A stretch of 64,000 bases of DNA from Methanospirillum stamsii (GCF_003173335.1 NZ_QGMZ01000008.1:62001-126000); one strand, 5' to 3'. Positions 52,475 to 61,791 are shown, counted from the first letter of the stretch. The notes: generated by a model not told the origin, from the sequence alone. Program-made: numbers and translations.

Positions 52475-52903
52475 ATGGGACAGGGTAAATTTGCAGCACG
52501 TAAGTTAAAGCGTGACTCATCGAGATTTCGCTGGAGCGACCCGCATTTCGCAAGAACTGCCGGTGGTCTGAAACTTAAGTCAGATCCTCTGGAGGGCGCG
52601 CCCCAGGGCAGAGGTATTGTTCTTGAGAAGATTGGAGTTGAAGCAAAACAGCCAAACTCAGCTATCCGGAAATGTGTCCGTGTTCAGCTTATCAAGAATG
52701 GTCGTCAGGTATCCGCATTTGCGGTTGGTGACGGAGCAATCAACTTCATTGATGAACACGATGAAGTAGAAATCGAAGGTATCGGCGGTCGTCTCGGTCG
52801 TTCAATGGGAGATATTCCCGGGGTCCGGTTCGTGGTGACAAAAGTGAATAATGTCTGTCTCCATGAATTGGTTATAGGCAGGAAGGAGAAGCCACGCAGG
52901 TGA
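52475..52903 (+). CDS. rps12: Small ribosomal subunit protein S12
   Basis: A 142-residue decoding-centre ribosomal protein. The ATG at 52475 gives [20 protein letters not shown], the archaeal S12 N-terminus, and is preceded by GAGTGATG; an upstream Met at 52418 lacks support. The conserved loop [15 protein letters not shown] and the [18 protein letters not shown] segment (18 residues) are intact. Followed immediately by rps7 with an overlap at the GTGATC junction. Confidence 0.95.
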   Translation: MGQGKFAARKLKRDSSRFRWSDPHFARTAGGLKLKSDPLEGAPQGRGIVLEKIGVEAKQPNSAIRKCVRVQLIKNGRQVSAFAVGDGAINFIDEHDEVEIEGIGGRLGRSMGDIPGVRFVVTKVNNVCLHELVIGRKEKPRR

Positions 52904-52908
52904 TCGTG

Positions 52909-53493
52909 ATGAGTGAAGAAGTATCTGCCCCGGCACGGCTCCTTTTTAACCGCTGGGACACAAGTGAGGTCGCTATTCGCGACCCGGGTATCGCCAGGTA
53001 CGTAAACCTGAACTCGATGATGGTTCCTCATTCCTGTGGAAGATTAACCCGCCAGGAATTCCATAAGGCAAATATGCTCATCGTCGAGCGGCTGATTAAC
53101 CAGCTGATGCGTACTGAAGTAAACACTGGAAAGAAGCAGCTTGCAATCCGCATCGTCAAGGACGCATTTGACATAGTCCACCAGAAGACCAAGAAGAATC
53201 CAATAGAAGTCCTCTGTGATGCTGTTGCAAATACCGGTCCGCGTGAAGAGACTGTTCGTCTCAAATATGGTGGTATCAATGTGCCAAAGTCCGTTGACAC
53301 TGCTCCGATGCGAAGAGTCAATACCGCAGTCGGATTAATTGCAGCAGGCGTGTATTCTGCTTCCCATAAAAAGAAGAAACCTGTCGCGAACGCCCTTGCT
53401 GAGGAACTCATTGCAGCCTCAAATGGGGATCCAAAGTGCTACTCTGTCGCAAAGCGTGAAGAACGGGAACGTGTTGCAAAGTCTGCACGGTAA
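52909..53493 (+). CDS. rps7: Small ribosomal subunit protein S7
   Basis: A 194-residue ribosomal protein at the head of the small subunit. MSEEVSAPARLLFNRWDT begins at the ATG at 52909, which has GGTGAT four to nine bases upstream overlapping the rps12 stop; in-frame GTG codons at 52900 and 52906 are less likely starts. NPIEVLCDAVANTGPREET and SVAKREERERVAKSAR at the C-terminus are typical. Followed by EF-2 after 43 bases. Confidence 0.95.
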   Translation: MSEEVSAPARLLFNRWDTSEVAIRDPGIARYVNLNSMMVPHSCGRLTRQEFHKANMLIVERLINQLMRTEVNTGKKQLAIRIVKDAFDIVHQKTKKNPIEVLCDAVANTGPREETVRLKYGGINVPKSVDTAPMRRVNTAVGLIAAGVYSASHKKKKPVANALAEELIAASNGDPKCYSVAKREERERVAKSAR

Positions 53494-53536
53494 AAAATAT
53501 CCCATTTCTGTTTTTTTAAAAAATTTCAGGTGAAAT

Positions 53537-55732
53537 ATGAGCCGAGGGAAGAAAACGGTCGAGCGCGTCATGCAGCTCATGAACCAGCCGGAAAGTATCA
53601 GAAACATTGGTATTGTTGCCCATATCGATCATGGTAAGACGACCCTTTCTGACAACCTTCTGGCCGGTGCAGGTATTATCAGTGGAGATCTGGCGGGAAA
53701 AGCCTGCTGGATGGATTCTGACGAAGAAGAACAGGCCCGTGGTATCACCATTGATGCATCAAACGTTTCGATGGTTCACGAGTATGGGGGAAAAGAATAC
53801 CTCATCAACATGATTGATACTCCCGGTCACGTTGATTTTGGTGGAGATGTTACCCGTGCCATGCGTGCTGTTGACGGAGCAGTCGTTCTTGTCGATGCAG
53901 TCGAAGGGACCATGCCTCAGACAGAAACTGTCCTTCGGCAGGCACTTAAAGAGCGTGTAAAACCTGTTTTATTCATCAACAAGGTTGACCGGCTTATCAA
54001 TGAGCTGCAGGTCGATGAAATGGAGATGCAGATCCGGCTTGGTAAGGTCATTGACAAGGTAAACAAGCTGATCAAGGGTATGAACGAGGAAATGTACAAC
54101 AATGGCTGGAAACTTGATGCTGCCGGTGGTACGGTTGCATTTGGTTCAGCGTTGTACAACTGGGCAATATCTGTTCCCTACATGAAAAAGTCCGGAATCT
54201 CCTTTAAAGAAGTGTATGAACACTGTAAAAAAGGAGAGATGAAGGAACTTGCAAAGAAGAGTCCCCTCTGTGAAGTCGTCCTTGATATGGTCGTATCCTT
54301 CCTTCCAAACCCAAAAATCGCTCAGCCACGCCGTGTTGGTGTTATCTGGCATGGTGATGTCAACACTCCTGAAGGCAAGGGTATGATGACCTGTGATCCA
54401 ACTGCACCAAGCTGTATGATGGTCACCGATATCTCCTTTGATCCTCATGCTGGTGAAGTTGCCACCGGACGTCTCTTCTCCGGAAAATTAACCCGTGGCG
54501 ATGAGATGTATATCATGGGAACTGCAAAAAAGGTAAACCGTCTTCAGCAGGTTGGTATCTTTATGGGTCCGACCAGAGTGGAGGTTCCGGAGCTTTATGC
54601 AGGAAACATCGCAGCAGTTACCGGTCTCAAAGATGCGGTCGTCGGTTCAACGGTTTCCAGCCTTATGGAAATGACTCCGTTCGAGTCACTTGAGCATTAC
54701 TCTGAACCTGTCGTTACTGTTGCAGTTGAAGCAAAGAACATGAAGGATCTCCCAAAACTTGTCGAAGTTTTACGACAGGTGGCAAAGGAAGATCCAACAC
54801 TTCGTGTCAATATTAATGAAGAGACAGGGGAGCACCTTATCTCTGGTATGGGGGAACTGCACCTTGAAATTATCACCGGACGTATCAAGCGTGATAAGGG
54901 TGTTGAGATCATCACTTCAGAACCAATTGTGGTGTACCGTGAGACCATCACCCAGGAACTCACTGATCCAGTAGAAGGGAAGTCTCCAAACCGCCATAAC
55001 CGGTTCTATTTCACTCTTCATCCACTTCCTGAGCATGTTGTTGAAATGATCAAGAGTCATGAAATTTCCATGAATCAGGAATCACTTGAGCGTCGTGACG
55101 CGATGGTCAAGGCCGGATTTGAGAAGGATGAAGCAAAAAGTGTCAAGGACATCTATGCAACCAACATCCTCCTTGATATGACAAAAGGTATTCAGTACCT
55201 GAATGAAACAATGGAACTTATCATCGACGGTATCCACGAAGCCCTTGATGGCGGGCCGCTTGCAGATGAGCCTGTCCAGAATATGCTCATCAAACTTGTT
55301 GATGTCAAGCTTCACGAGGATGCTATTCACCGTGGTCCGGCACAGGTTATTCCGGCAGTGCGGAGTGCAATCAAGGGTGGTATGCTTCTTGCAGGGGATT
55401 CCCTTCTTGAACCACTGCAGAAACTGCACATCACCGTTCCGCAGGATAATATGGGAGGTGCTACCTCACAGATCCAGAGCCGCCGCGGTCAGGTCTTTGA
55501 CATGGCAAGTGAAGGAGATACCATTACCGTAATCGGTAAGGCACCGGTTGCAGAACTCTTCGGGTTTGCCGGGGATGTCAGGTCAGCAACCGAGGGTCGT
55601 GCCATGTGGAACAGTGAATTCGCCGGATTTGAGATAGTTCCATCCGGTTCTGCGAAAGAAATTGTTCTGCAGATCCGTAAGCGCAAGGGGCTCAAGGAAG
55701 AGCTGCCTAAGCCCGCGGATTACCTTGCCTAA
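53537..55732 (+). CDS. fusA: Translation elongation factor 2
   Basis: A 731-residue translocase GTPase, archaeal/eukaryotic EF-2. G1 is [13 protein letters not shown]3 is [12 protein letters not shown], and G4 is NKVDRL. Domain IV carries the diphthamide loop, with the modified His expected in the [12 protein letters not shown] segment. The C-terminal domain V ([14 protein letters not shown]) is intact. The order S12-S7-EF-2 is the archaeal str operon, but no tuf or S10 gene follows; the next genes encode an exported orphan and a HEAT protein. Confidence 0.96.
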   Translation: MSRGKKTVERVMQLMNQPESIRNIGIVAHIDHGKTTLSDNLLAGAGIISGDLAGKACWMDSDEEEQARGITIDASNVSMVHEYGGKEYLINMIDTPGHVDFGGDVTRAMRAVDGAVVLVDAVEGTMPQTETVLRQALKERVKPVLFINKVDRLINELQVDEMEMQIRLGKVIDKVNKLIKGMNEEMYNNGWKLDAAGGTVAFGSALYNWAISVPYMKKSGISFKEVYEHCKKGEMKELAKKSPLCEVVLDMVVSFLPNPKIAQPRRVGVIWHGDVNTPEGKGMMTCDPTAPSCMMVTDISFDPHAGEVATGRLFSGKLTRGDEMYIMGTAKKVNRLQQVGIFMGPTRVEVPELYAGNIAAVTGLKDAVVGSTVSSLMEMTPFESLEHYSEPVVTVAVEAKNMKDLPKLVEVLRQVAKEDPTLRVNINEETGEHLISGMGELHLEIITGRIKRDKGVEIITSEPIVVYRETITQELTDPVEGKSPNRHNRFYFTLHPLPEHVVEMIKSHEISMNQESLERRDAMVKAGFEKDEAKSVKDIYATNILLDMTKGIQYLNETMELIIDGIHEALDGGPLADEPVQNMLIKLVDVKLHEDAIHRGPAQVIPAVRSAIKGGMLLAGDSLLEPLQKLHITVPQDNMGGATSQIQSRRGQVFDMASEGDTITVIGKAPVAELFGFAGDVRSATEGRAMWNSEFAGFEIVPSGSAKEIVLQIRKRKGLKEELPKPADYLA

Positions 55733-55913
55733 ATCCGCTCCCTTTTTTCATCACTCGATTAAATTAAATTTTTTATATTTATTTTTCTTTATAATGCTTA
55801 AATTTCGAATATTTTTCCATTAAAATTTAACAAGGTATATATGGATCACCGACGAAATTTTCGTGACCAATTTGACTACGGATGTGGTCAGTAATTTGAT
55901 GGGGTTGATCAAT
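55733..55913 (+). promoter_or_regulatory. AT-rich terminator/promoter region after EF-2
   Basis: Immediately after EF-2 comes CTCCCTTTTTTC (55738-55749), a plausible T-tract terminator. It is followed by about 90 very AT-rich bases with TATA-like TTTTTATATTTAT at 55769-55781 and GGTATATATGG near 55834-55844. Bases 55851-55864 form an imperfect palindrome around CGAAATTTTCG that could be an operator. The region probably drives the exported protein at 55914. Confidence 0.4.
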
Positions 55914-56753
55914 ATGGAAGCCTGTAAATTAAGGCGGATAAGCTTAACGCTTATTATCGTTTTACTGATGATTACGGGGTGGGCATCTGCAATCCGTCCC
56001 ACTTCAGCATTATATGATCAGACTGGGATTAGTACTACCATTGATGCTACATGTATCGGGACCTTTATCGTTGACCATGATATGGAATGGCACCAGTCGA
56101 GCAATGAGGGATCAAATCTGCTTGATCACAATCTGACAGATGGGGAGACCAGGGCAATTTTCACGTACACTGAAGATACCCTGGGAGCTGACGGGCAGAC
56201 GTTATACACCAAAGATTACAGTATGGACGGTTCAAATGTATCCCAGGGCAGAGATAATTTGAATGTCAGGCATACGGTGAATTTTGAGACTGATAATAGT
56301 GGAAGTCTGATCTGGGATGAACAGGGTACTATTACTGTGGATGGGGCATCCTCTAACAGTACTGACGTTGGACGTTGTGTCTTTGCCGGTGGAACCAATG
56401 CCGGATCAGCAGCATTCTCCGGAACAGTGGATGCAGGAAGCAGAATGAATGTCCGGGAAGTTGCAGCAGTGACAGAACTGAGTGGCAGGGCAATTTCAGA
56501 GAGTTCAACAGTGCCGGTAAACCTCCGGTATGGGTTTGATGCTCAGGGCCTCGGTACTGATGCAAATAATACCCTGGCGGTAGGTTCAGCGGAAGTATTC
56601 ATGAATACGAACTTTGTTACCGGTGATCCGGCTTCAACAGAGGACTGTTCAACTCCGACGAATGTTACAACGATGATTAAGGATCGTCAGAGAACAGTTG
56701 CAAGCGGATTGTTTGATCTCGCCCAGACACACGAATATACGTCGACTTACTAA
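55914..56753 (+). CDS. Exported protein of unknown function
   Basis: A 279-residue protein I cannot assign. The ATG at 55914 is followed by a textbook signal peptide (RRISLTLIIVLLMITGWASA); an upstream Met at 55863 would add 17 residues. The mature protein is Thr/Ser/Asp/Asn-rich, low in Lys and Arg, with beta-rich composition and several N-x-S/T sequons (NLT, NVS, NST, NVT). It is thus a likely AglB substrate at the surface. Only two Cys pairs are visible, possibly disulphides. No membrane anchor is seen. The AT-rich upstream region suggests strong independent expression. Confidence 0.65.
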   Translation: MEACKLRRISLTLIIVLLMITGWASAIRPTSALYDQTGISTTIDATCIGTFIVDHDMEWHQSSNEGSNLLDHNLTDGETRAIFTYTEDTLGADGQTLYTKDYSMDGSNVSQGRDNLNVRHTVNFETDNSGSLIWDEQGTITVDGASSNSTDVGRCVFAGGTNAGSAAFSGTVDAGSRMNVREVAAVTELSGRAISESSTVPVNLRYGFDAQGLGTDANNTLAVGSAEVFMNTNFVTGDPASTEDCSTPTNVTTMIKDRQRTVASGLFDLAQTHEYTSTY

Positions 56754-56777
56754 TCTCTTTTTTTCCTTTTTTTTATC

Positions 56778-57251
56778 ATGGTATCAGATAATATCGGGAT
56801 TTATTTGTCCGGACTTCGGAGTGCCGAGAAGGAAGTTCGTGCACTCAGCATGGAAAACCTTGTGAAAACCGGAACCTCTGCAGTTTCGGATCTACAAACG
56901 CTCCTTGAAGATGACAACTGGGTAATTCGGTATCGTGCCGCTGAAGCACTCGGGGGAATTGGTGATATTGGATCTATAGATCCCCTTATCCGGCTTACAT
57001 CCGACCCAAAAGATCATGTGAGGTACATGGCAACAAAATCACTGGGCAGAATGCAGGATCCACGGGTTGTCCCTGTCCTTACCCGGATGCTCTCTGATGA
57101 TCACTCATATACCCGGAGAATCGCGGCTGACGGGCTTTCTATGTCCGGTGATAATACTATTGTTGATTTATTACAGGAAGCAATGAAACATGAATCAGAT
57201 CCGGATGTTCATGCATCCTTATCAGCAGCAATAAAAAAGTTGGAAAAATAG
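56778..57251 (+). CDS. HEAT-repeat (PBS-lyase type) protein
   Basis: A 157-residue helical-repeat protein with about four HEAT units. Units read VSDLQTLLEDDNWVIRYRAAEALGGIG (in pieces), SIDPLIRLTSDPKDHVRYMATKSLGRM and VVPVLTRMLSDDHSYTRRIAADGL, each ending in the typical R-x-x-A-x-x-x-L pattern. Such proteins are scaffolds or lyase-like chaperones; no catalytic residues are visible. It has no signal peptide. It follows the exported protein by 24 bases and may share its transcript, and it converges on metG. Confidence 0.83.
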   Translation: MVSDNIGIYLSGLRSAEKEVRALSMENLVKTGTSAVSDLQTLLEDDNWVIRYRAAEALGGIGDIGSIDPLIRLTSDPKDHVRYMATKSLGRMQDPRVVPVLTRMLSDDHSYTRRIAADGLSMSGDNTIVDLLQEAMKHESDPDVHASLSAAIKKLEK

Positions 57252-57254
57252 AGT

Positions 57255-59249
57255 TTATCGGATTTTTGTTCCTGGAGACACGGGACTTATTGGGGTCAGA
57301 AGTGATGCTTCATCTCCGGCAGCAAGGATCATTCCATTACTCTCTATTCCAAAGATTTTCGCTGGTTTTAAATTGGTACAAACTACGACGTCTTTTCCAA
57401 CCAGATCTTCAGGTTTATGGAACTGGGCGATACCGCTGACAATCTGCCGTACTTCATCTCCAAGACTGACCTGCAGTTTCAGAAGTTTGGATGATTTGGG
57501 AACCGGTTCTGCAGAGAGAACTTTTCCGGTTTTCATCTCAACCTTTGCAAACTCGTCTATACTAATATGAGGGGTCTGTGGTTTTTTCTCTGCATCCAGT
57601 GCATCTACACGTTCCCTGAGTCTGCAATCAAAATCTGCTGTCATTTTATCATCAATTTTTGTAAATACAATGGATGGTGCGGGTAGTGACCCGGGTGTCA
57701 GGTTATTATTCAAATCTTCGAAGTTAGCATTTGAGATTTCTTCGCTTTGTCCAAGCTGACCCCATATGAGAGATGCCCGTTCCGGCATAACCGGTTCAAT
57801 CATGAGCACTAATGCCTTTGCCAGGTGCAGACAGTTGCACATAACCTGAGCCATTGCGATTGGATCAGTCTTTGCAAGTTTCCAGGGTTCTTTACTCTGA
57901 ATGTATGTGTTACCCCAGGCTGAAAGTAACAGGATACTATCTACGGCCCCTTTAAAATCAAAAGACTCAACAAGGGATGTTACCGTCTTAATGGTTTCAT
58001 GTATCCTGGTTTTTATCTCTTCTTCAACAGTTCCTTCCGGAACTCCTCCGAACTGTTTGTGCGAGAGATGAAGAGAACGGTAAATAAAATTCCCTAAATT
58101 ATTCACTACTTCATTATTGACCCGTTCCTGGAAGAGCTGCCAGGAGAAGTTCATCTCTTTGGTGTGGCTGGTATAGGTCAGCATATAATACCTGAGATAA
58201 TCAGCCGGAAGTCCCTGATCCAGGTAGTCCTCATTTGTCCAGACCACATACCCACGTGATTTTGAGAACTTATGGTCGTCAATTTTAAGCATTCCTGAAG
58301 CAACCACTGCATGTGGAATGCCATATCCGGCACCCTGGAGCATGGCAGGCCAGAAGATACAGTGATGGTATGTGATGTCCTGCCCGATGAAATGGGTAAC
58401 TCTCGTATTTTCCCCGCACCAGTAATCTTTCCAGTCTTTTCCTGCCTGTGCTGCCCATTCCTCGGTAAATGCAATATATCCAATGGGGGCGTCAACCCAG
58501 ACATACACTACCAGATTGTCATGTCCGGGGAATTTTACTCCCCAGTCAAGGGTCCGGGTGATACACCAGTCATGCAGGTCTTCATTTACCCAGCCCATTG
58601 CATAATTGATGGCATTATCCGTTCCTTTCAACTCACCAAGGTAGTTTTTCAGCCAGTCATGGAATCCGGATAGTTTAAAGAAGAAGTGTTCCTGTTCCCG
58701 GTACTCAGCACGACTTCCACAAATTTTGCAGGTAGGCTCAAGAATTTCTCCTGGTTCGAGATGTTTTCCACATCCCTGGTCACATTCATCTCCCCGTGCC
58801 GGTTTCTTACAGTACGGACAGATGCCCTCAAGGTACCGGTCAGGAAGGAATTTCTGACATTTTGTACAATATGCCTGCTGGATTACTTTTGGATACACAT
58901 ATCCCCGATCTATTAATCTTCCAACCAGGTGCTTTGCACGAGCGTGAGTTGCCGGATCATCGGTCATCCCAAAATGATCAAACTTCACCTGCATTTTTTT
59001 GAAGGTCTCTGCAAAATGAGTATGATATCGTTCGGAGAGAAGTCTTGGGGTTATTCCTTCTTTTTCTGCACTTACGACAATGGGTGTCCCATGATTATCT
59101 GAGCCGCAGATAAAGACCACCTCTTCCCCGGAATGACGCATGAACCTGACATAAAAATCAGCAGGCACATAAGTCCGGAGATGGCCAAGATGACAGGGGC
59201 CGTTGGTATATGGAAGGCCACAAGTTACAAGAAGTGGGCGGCTATTCAT
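57255..59249 (-). CDS. metG: Methionyl-tRNA synthetase with C-terminal tRNA-binding domain
   Basis: A 664-residue class Ia synthetase. The HIGH motif is in GPCHLGHLRTYVPADF and the KMSKS motif is KFSKSRGYVVW. Four CxxC-type knuckles (CTKC, CPYC, CDQGC, CKIC) form two zinc sites. The C-terminal 110 residues are an EMAP/Trbp111-like OB fold (VEMKTGKVLSAEPVPKSSKL, GMILAAGDE), which in some archaea is a separate gene. All motifs are intact. The upstream spacer 59250-59381 is GC-rich. Confidence 0.95.
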   Translation of the reverse strand: MNSRPLLVTCGLPYTNGPCHLGHLRTYVPADFYVRFMRHSGEEVVFICGSDNHGTPIVVSAEKEGITPRLLSERYHTHFAETFKKMQVKFDHFGMTDDPATHARAKHLVGRLIDRGYVYPKVIQQAYCTKCQKFLPDRYLEGICPYCKKPARGDECDQGCGKHLEPGEILEPTCKICGSRAEYREQEHFFFKLSGFHDWLKNYLGELKGTDNAINYAMGWVNEDLHDWCITRTLDWGVKFPGHDNLVVYVWVDAPIGYIAFTEEWAAQAGKDWKDYWCGENTRVTHFIGQDITYHHCIFWPAMLQGAGYGIPHAVVASGMLKIDDHKFSKSRGYVVWTNEDYLDQGLPADYLRYYMLTYTSHTKEMNFSWQLFQERVNNEVVNNLGNFIYRSLHLSHKQFGGVPEGTVEEEIKTRIHETIKTVTSLVESFDFKGAVDSILLLSAWGNTYIQSKEPWKLAKTDPIAMAQVMCNCLHLAKALVLMIEPVMPERASLIWGQLGQSEEISNANFEDLNNNLTPGSLPAPSIVFTKIDDKMTADFDCRLRERVDALDAEKKPQTPHISIDEFAKVEMKTGKVLSAEPVPKSSKLLKLQVSLGDEVRQIVSGIAQFHKPEDLVGKDVVVCTNLKPAKIFGIESNGMILAAGDEASLLTPISPVSPGTKIR

Positions 59250-59381
59250 TAAGGTACATTTTTGAAGATAATTCTATAAAATATACAGAGCATGAGTACC
59301 CCTGTTTTCCTTATTCCGTGACCGGCACGAGAATGAGGCTGGTCCTTGCGCAGGCTGGCACCATGAGGAGACCGGACACAA
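59250..59381. other. GC-rich intergenic segment, possible structured RNA or leader
   Basis: In the spacer between the divergent metG and an unknown gene, bases about 59317-59375 are strikingly GC-rich compared with other intergenic DNA here. They can fold: GACCGG with CTGGTC, the self-complementary CCTTGCGCAGG, and CTGG with CCGG. No C/D or H/ACA boxes were found. It could be a leader of the gene at 59382 or a small RNA. Confidence 0.25.
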
Positions 59382-60155
59382 ATGAGTAAAAAATATCCGT
59401 TAAAATCCATTTCACTCGGGTCAGAACCAGATATCCCGGTTATTTCTGACCTGAAAGATTTGATCTCCCGGCACCGGGGAATTGAGGCTGATCTGATTAC
59501 TTTTCAGATGTATCGGTCTTATTCTGCTCAGAAAGATGCAAAAATTGATGAGATGGGGGTTGGTGGAAGATACCTCCGTCCCCGGATTGAAAAGGCACTC
59601 TCATGGGATGAAGAAATGGGCCCTTTGGTCGAATCGAATGAAATTGTCCGTGATTACTCCATGCTAACAAAACATGAAGTGAGTATCCGGTCAGTGCATG
59701 AAAGTCCATCAGTTCTTTCATCTTCTCCTGCTCCGGAAAATGAAGATGCATTTGCTGAAATATGTCATTCTTTCAATCATTTACTGAGAACACTTCGTGA
59801 TAACAGGATAACCGGTCATGTCATTCACCTGACCTGCCCCCTCCCTCTTGAGATTGAACTTCTGGTAGGCCCGAAAAATGTGCTTTACATTCATGACCCA
59901 ACATCCGATATGCTTGAAGAATTTTTAGAATATTCACGGGATCTTATCCTTCCGGCAGATAAAATTTCACTCATGGATGACCTTATTGATCAGTATCAAA
60001 TCCGGACGATAACTCTTTGTAATGCATCAGAACGCGATATTTCGGGCATGATGCAGTATGTGGATTCTGACCATCTGAAGGTAGCAGGGTATTGTATCGG
60101 TTCGGAGGATGAATGCTGGAAAAAAATTAAGGGTTCTGCAGTTATTTCTCTATAG
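59382..60155 (+). CDS. Conserved-looking protein of unknown function
   Basis: A 257-residue soluble protein I do not recognise. The ATG follows GAGGAG at a rather long spacing. The protein has an N-terminal region with YSAQKDAKIDEMGVGGRYLR and a Ser-rich linker at about 105-118. A C-terminal domain of about 130 residues has alternating strands and helices (VIHLTCPLPLEIELLVG, VLYIHDPTSDMLEEFLEY, IRTITLCNASERDI), suggesting a small alpha/beta fold. No catalytic motif is evident. Codon usage looks like the neighbours. Its 3' end overlaps the convergent DHH gene by 14 bases. Confidence 0.65.
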   Translation: MSKKYPLKSISLGSEPDIPVISDLKDLISRHRGIEADLITFQMYRSYSAQKDAKIDEMGVGGRYLRPRIEKALSWDEEMGPLVESNEIVRDYSMLTKHEVSIRSVHESPSVLSSSPAPENEDAFAEICHSFNHLLRTLRDNRITGHVIHLTCPLPLEIELLVGPKNVLYIHDPTSDMLEEFLEYSRDLILPADKISLMDDLIDQYQIRTITLCNASERDISGMMQYVDSDHLKVAGYCIGSEDECWKKIKGSAVISL

Positions 60156-61119
60156 TGTCTGCATAACGTGCGATTTTTGTAAACCACCGGTTTCTTTTCA
60201 GGAGAAAAAGGAGTATTTTGTCTTTCAGGGTAAAGTTAAAAAACCCTCCCGCTGCATTGGGATGTCCGCCACCACCAAATTCCCTTGCTATTTTATGGCT
60301 GATTGGAGGGACAGATCGTATAGAGAATTTACCCGACTTCGATACCAGCACTTCGATATCTGATCCGAGTTCTTTCCGAAGGTATGCAGCGGTTTCACTA
60401 GGATATCCATACATCGGGGTTACTATGGTGCGGTATCTGGATCCCAGAATACTGGCCGCTTTTTTTGTCCGTTCCATGACCCGGTTCATCTCCCGCATGA
60501 TATCTTCATATTCACTCCGGATAAGTTTGTCATCAAATACCCCGAGCATTAACATGTCTCTGACATGTTCCCTGTTTTTATGTCGCTGGAGAACTAAGCC
60601 AAGAACTCCTGATCTCGGATCCTGGTGTTTCCAGAGGTCATAATCACACACCACCAGGGCAATTTCCTGGGTGATGATATCATCGGGAGTCAGGTCACTT
60701 GCACATATGCCACAGGCACATCTCCCGGTATCGATATGTAAATGATCTACAATACTTTTCACCAGCCCGATCTCATCTTCATGCCATCGGTGATGATCAC
60801 GCCATTCGATTCTCCATCCTTTCTGCCTGATTTTCCGGAGATGTGATTCAAGTCCCCGGCGGTATGAAAGGTCACTGATGGAGAGGGTATCTCCGTTTCC
60901 TGCAATCTGGGTGAATAACTCCAGGTATATGGGGAATTTACCTACCGAACTGAATATGGTGTGGACTCCTTCATTCCTGTACCTGATACGGTGAACTGCA
61001 TCTGCGCCGACTGCATCAAAATCATTGTGAGTAAGATGAACTACTTTTGCTGTCCGGAGGGCGATATCTGCAGTAATTTTAGCGATATCCGGTTGTGCAC
61101 TCCGTTTCCTGAAAAACAT
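60142..61119 (-). CDS. DHH/DHHA1-family phosphoesterase
   Basis: A 325-residue predicted phosphoesterase. The metal-binding motif I is HNDFDAVGADAVHR, the DHH motif is EWRDHHRWH, and the C-terminal DHHA1 domain ends with EFGGGGHPNAAGG. This combination occurs in nano-RNases, cyclic dinucleotide phosphodiesterases and archaeal RecJ-like proteins. The short length and single DHH-DHHA1 core favour an oligoribonuclease or cyclic-dinucleotide type. A cysteine trio CACGICASD lies in the middle. The gene is alone, converging on the unknown gene and preceding tRNA-Phe. Confidence 0.87.
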   Translation of the reverse strand: MFFRKRSAQPDIAKITADIALRTAKVVHLTHNDFDAVGADAVHRIRYRNEGVHTIFSSVGKFPIYLELFTQIAGNGDTLSISDLSYRRGLESHLRKIRQKGWRIEWRDHHRWHEDEIGLVKSIVDHLHIDTGRCACGICASDLTPDDIITQEIALVVCDYDLWKHQDPRSGVLGLVLQRHKNREHVRDMLMLGVFDDKLIRSEYEDIMREMNRVMERTKKAASILGSRYRTIVTPMYGYPSETAAYLRKELGSDIEVLVSKSGKFSIRSVPPISHKIAREFGGGGHPNAAGGFFNFTLKDKILLFLLKRNRWFTKIARYADTIEK

Positions 61120-61213
61120 CGGGATAATGTCGGTCTTCAGATGCCTTAATGGACGTGGTGTAGATGCATTGTCCGGTCATGCAAGAGGTGGTTGATCTCA
61201 ACATCAAAAGGAA

Positions 61214-61224
61214 AGTATTAATTA
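61214..61224 (+). promoter_or_regulatory. Probable TATA box of tRNA-Phe
   Basis: AGTATTAATTA lies about 30 bases before the tRNA-Phe 5' end, the expected archaeal tRNA promoter position. Upstream GGAAA could serve as a BRE. Confidence 0.4.
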
Positions 61225-61250
61225 TGCATGAATTCAATCTGTATAGTCGC

Positions 61251-61324
61251 GCCTCAGTAGCTCAGACTGGGAGAGCGCCAGACTGAAGATCTGGTTGTCC
61301 CCGGTTCAAATCCGGGCTGGGGCA
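61251..61324 (+). tRNA. tRNA-Phe (anticodon GAA)
   Basis: A complete cloverleaf is visible. The acceptor is GCCTCAG with CTGGGGC (one G-T), and the anticodon stem is CCAGA/TCTGG with loop CTGAAGA, giving GAA. The T arm is CCCGG/CCGGG with loop TTCAAAT. The discriminator is A, CCA is not encoded, and there is no intron. Its G37 is the target of Taw1, encoded at 45347. Accessory genes begin directly downstream. Confidence 0.96.
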
Positions 61325-61332
61325 TAGTTTTT

Positions 61333-61353
61333 GTAAAACACTTCGTGTTTTAC
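61333..61353 (+). terminator. Perfect 9-bp hairpin followed by T-tract, downstream of tRNA-Phe
   Basis: GTAAAACAC at 61333-61341 pairs perfectly with GTGTTTTAC at 61345-61353 around a TTC loop, and ATTTTTTAA follows at 61356-61364. This resembles a terminator for the tRNA. A recombination or operator site is an alternative, given the accessory genes that follow. Confidence 0.5.
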
Positions 61354-61488
61354 TCATTTTTTAACCACTCTATAAGATTGATTATATTATATTTCTTATC
61401 GTTCCAGCCCTGGATTATGAAATCCAAAGTACGACTTCATAACCGAAATTCGATGTATTGAAAAACCCTGTTCTATATTATCGATGTC

Positions 61489-61791
61489 GTGGGTGTTACC
61501 GAAGAATGGATCGATGGGAATGGTCATGTTTTTTCAGATGAGCCGGTAAGGTGGCTGGAGATGATCCGGGACCATATGGGAACTTCGCTCAGCATTGAGA
61601 TGGATGACCTGGATAATCAGCCATTTTCTGACCGGGGGGAGAGTAAAAGCGATACAACTCTTTCGGGCACAGTTACAACCGGTCATACAAGAGTTATCAG
61701 AGGTATTGGCCGGATAATCTTCAGGTATCCTTTTGAGAACAGAAAAACAATGAGTAAATACAGCACGGAGGAGATCAGTGACAGATTATGA
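61489..61791 (+). CDS. Unknown small protein upstream of HEPN/MNT pair
   Basis: A 100-residue frame beginning at GTG 61489, unassigned. The protein is acidic in its first 60 residues (VRWLEMIRDHMGTSLSIEMD, EMDDLDNQPFSD) and basic near the end. No Shine-Dalgarno is clear at the start, so the beginning is uncertain. Its 3' end overlaps the HEPN gene start by 14 bases, which supports real translation and coupling. An inverted repeat TTATGAA/TTCATAA lies about 50-75 bases upstream (61415-61442). It could be a third component of the toxin-antitoxin unit or a spurious frame. Confidence 0.45.
   Translation: MGVTEEWIDGNGHVFSDEPVRWLEMIRDHMGTSLSIEMDDLDNQPFSDRGESKSDTTLSGTVTTGHTRVIRGIGRIIFRYPFENRKTMSKYSTEEISDRL

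Noticed and set aside
59317-59375. C/D-box or H/ACA guide RNA in the metG spacer
   Set aside because: No RTGATGA, CTGA or ACA boxes in a suitable arrangement; only the composition and short pairings are suggestive.
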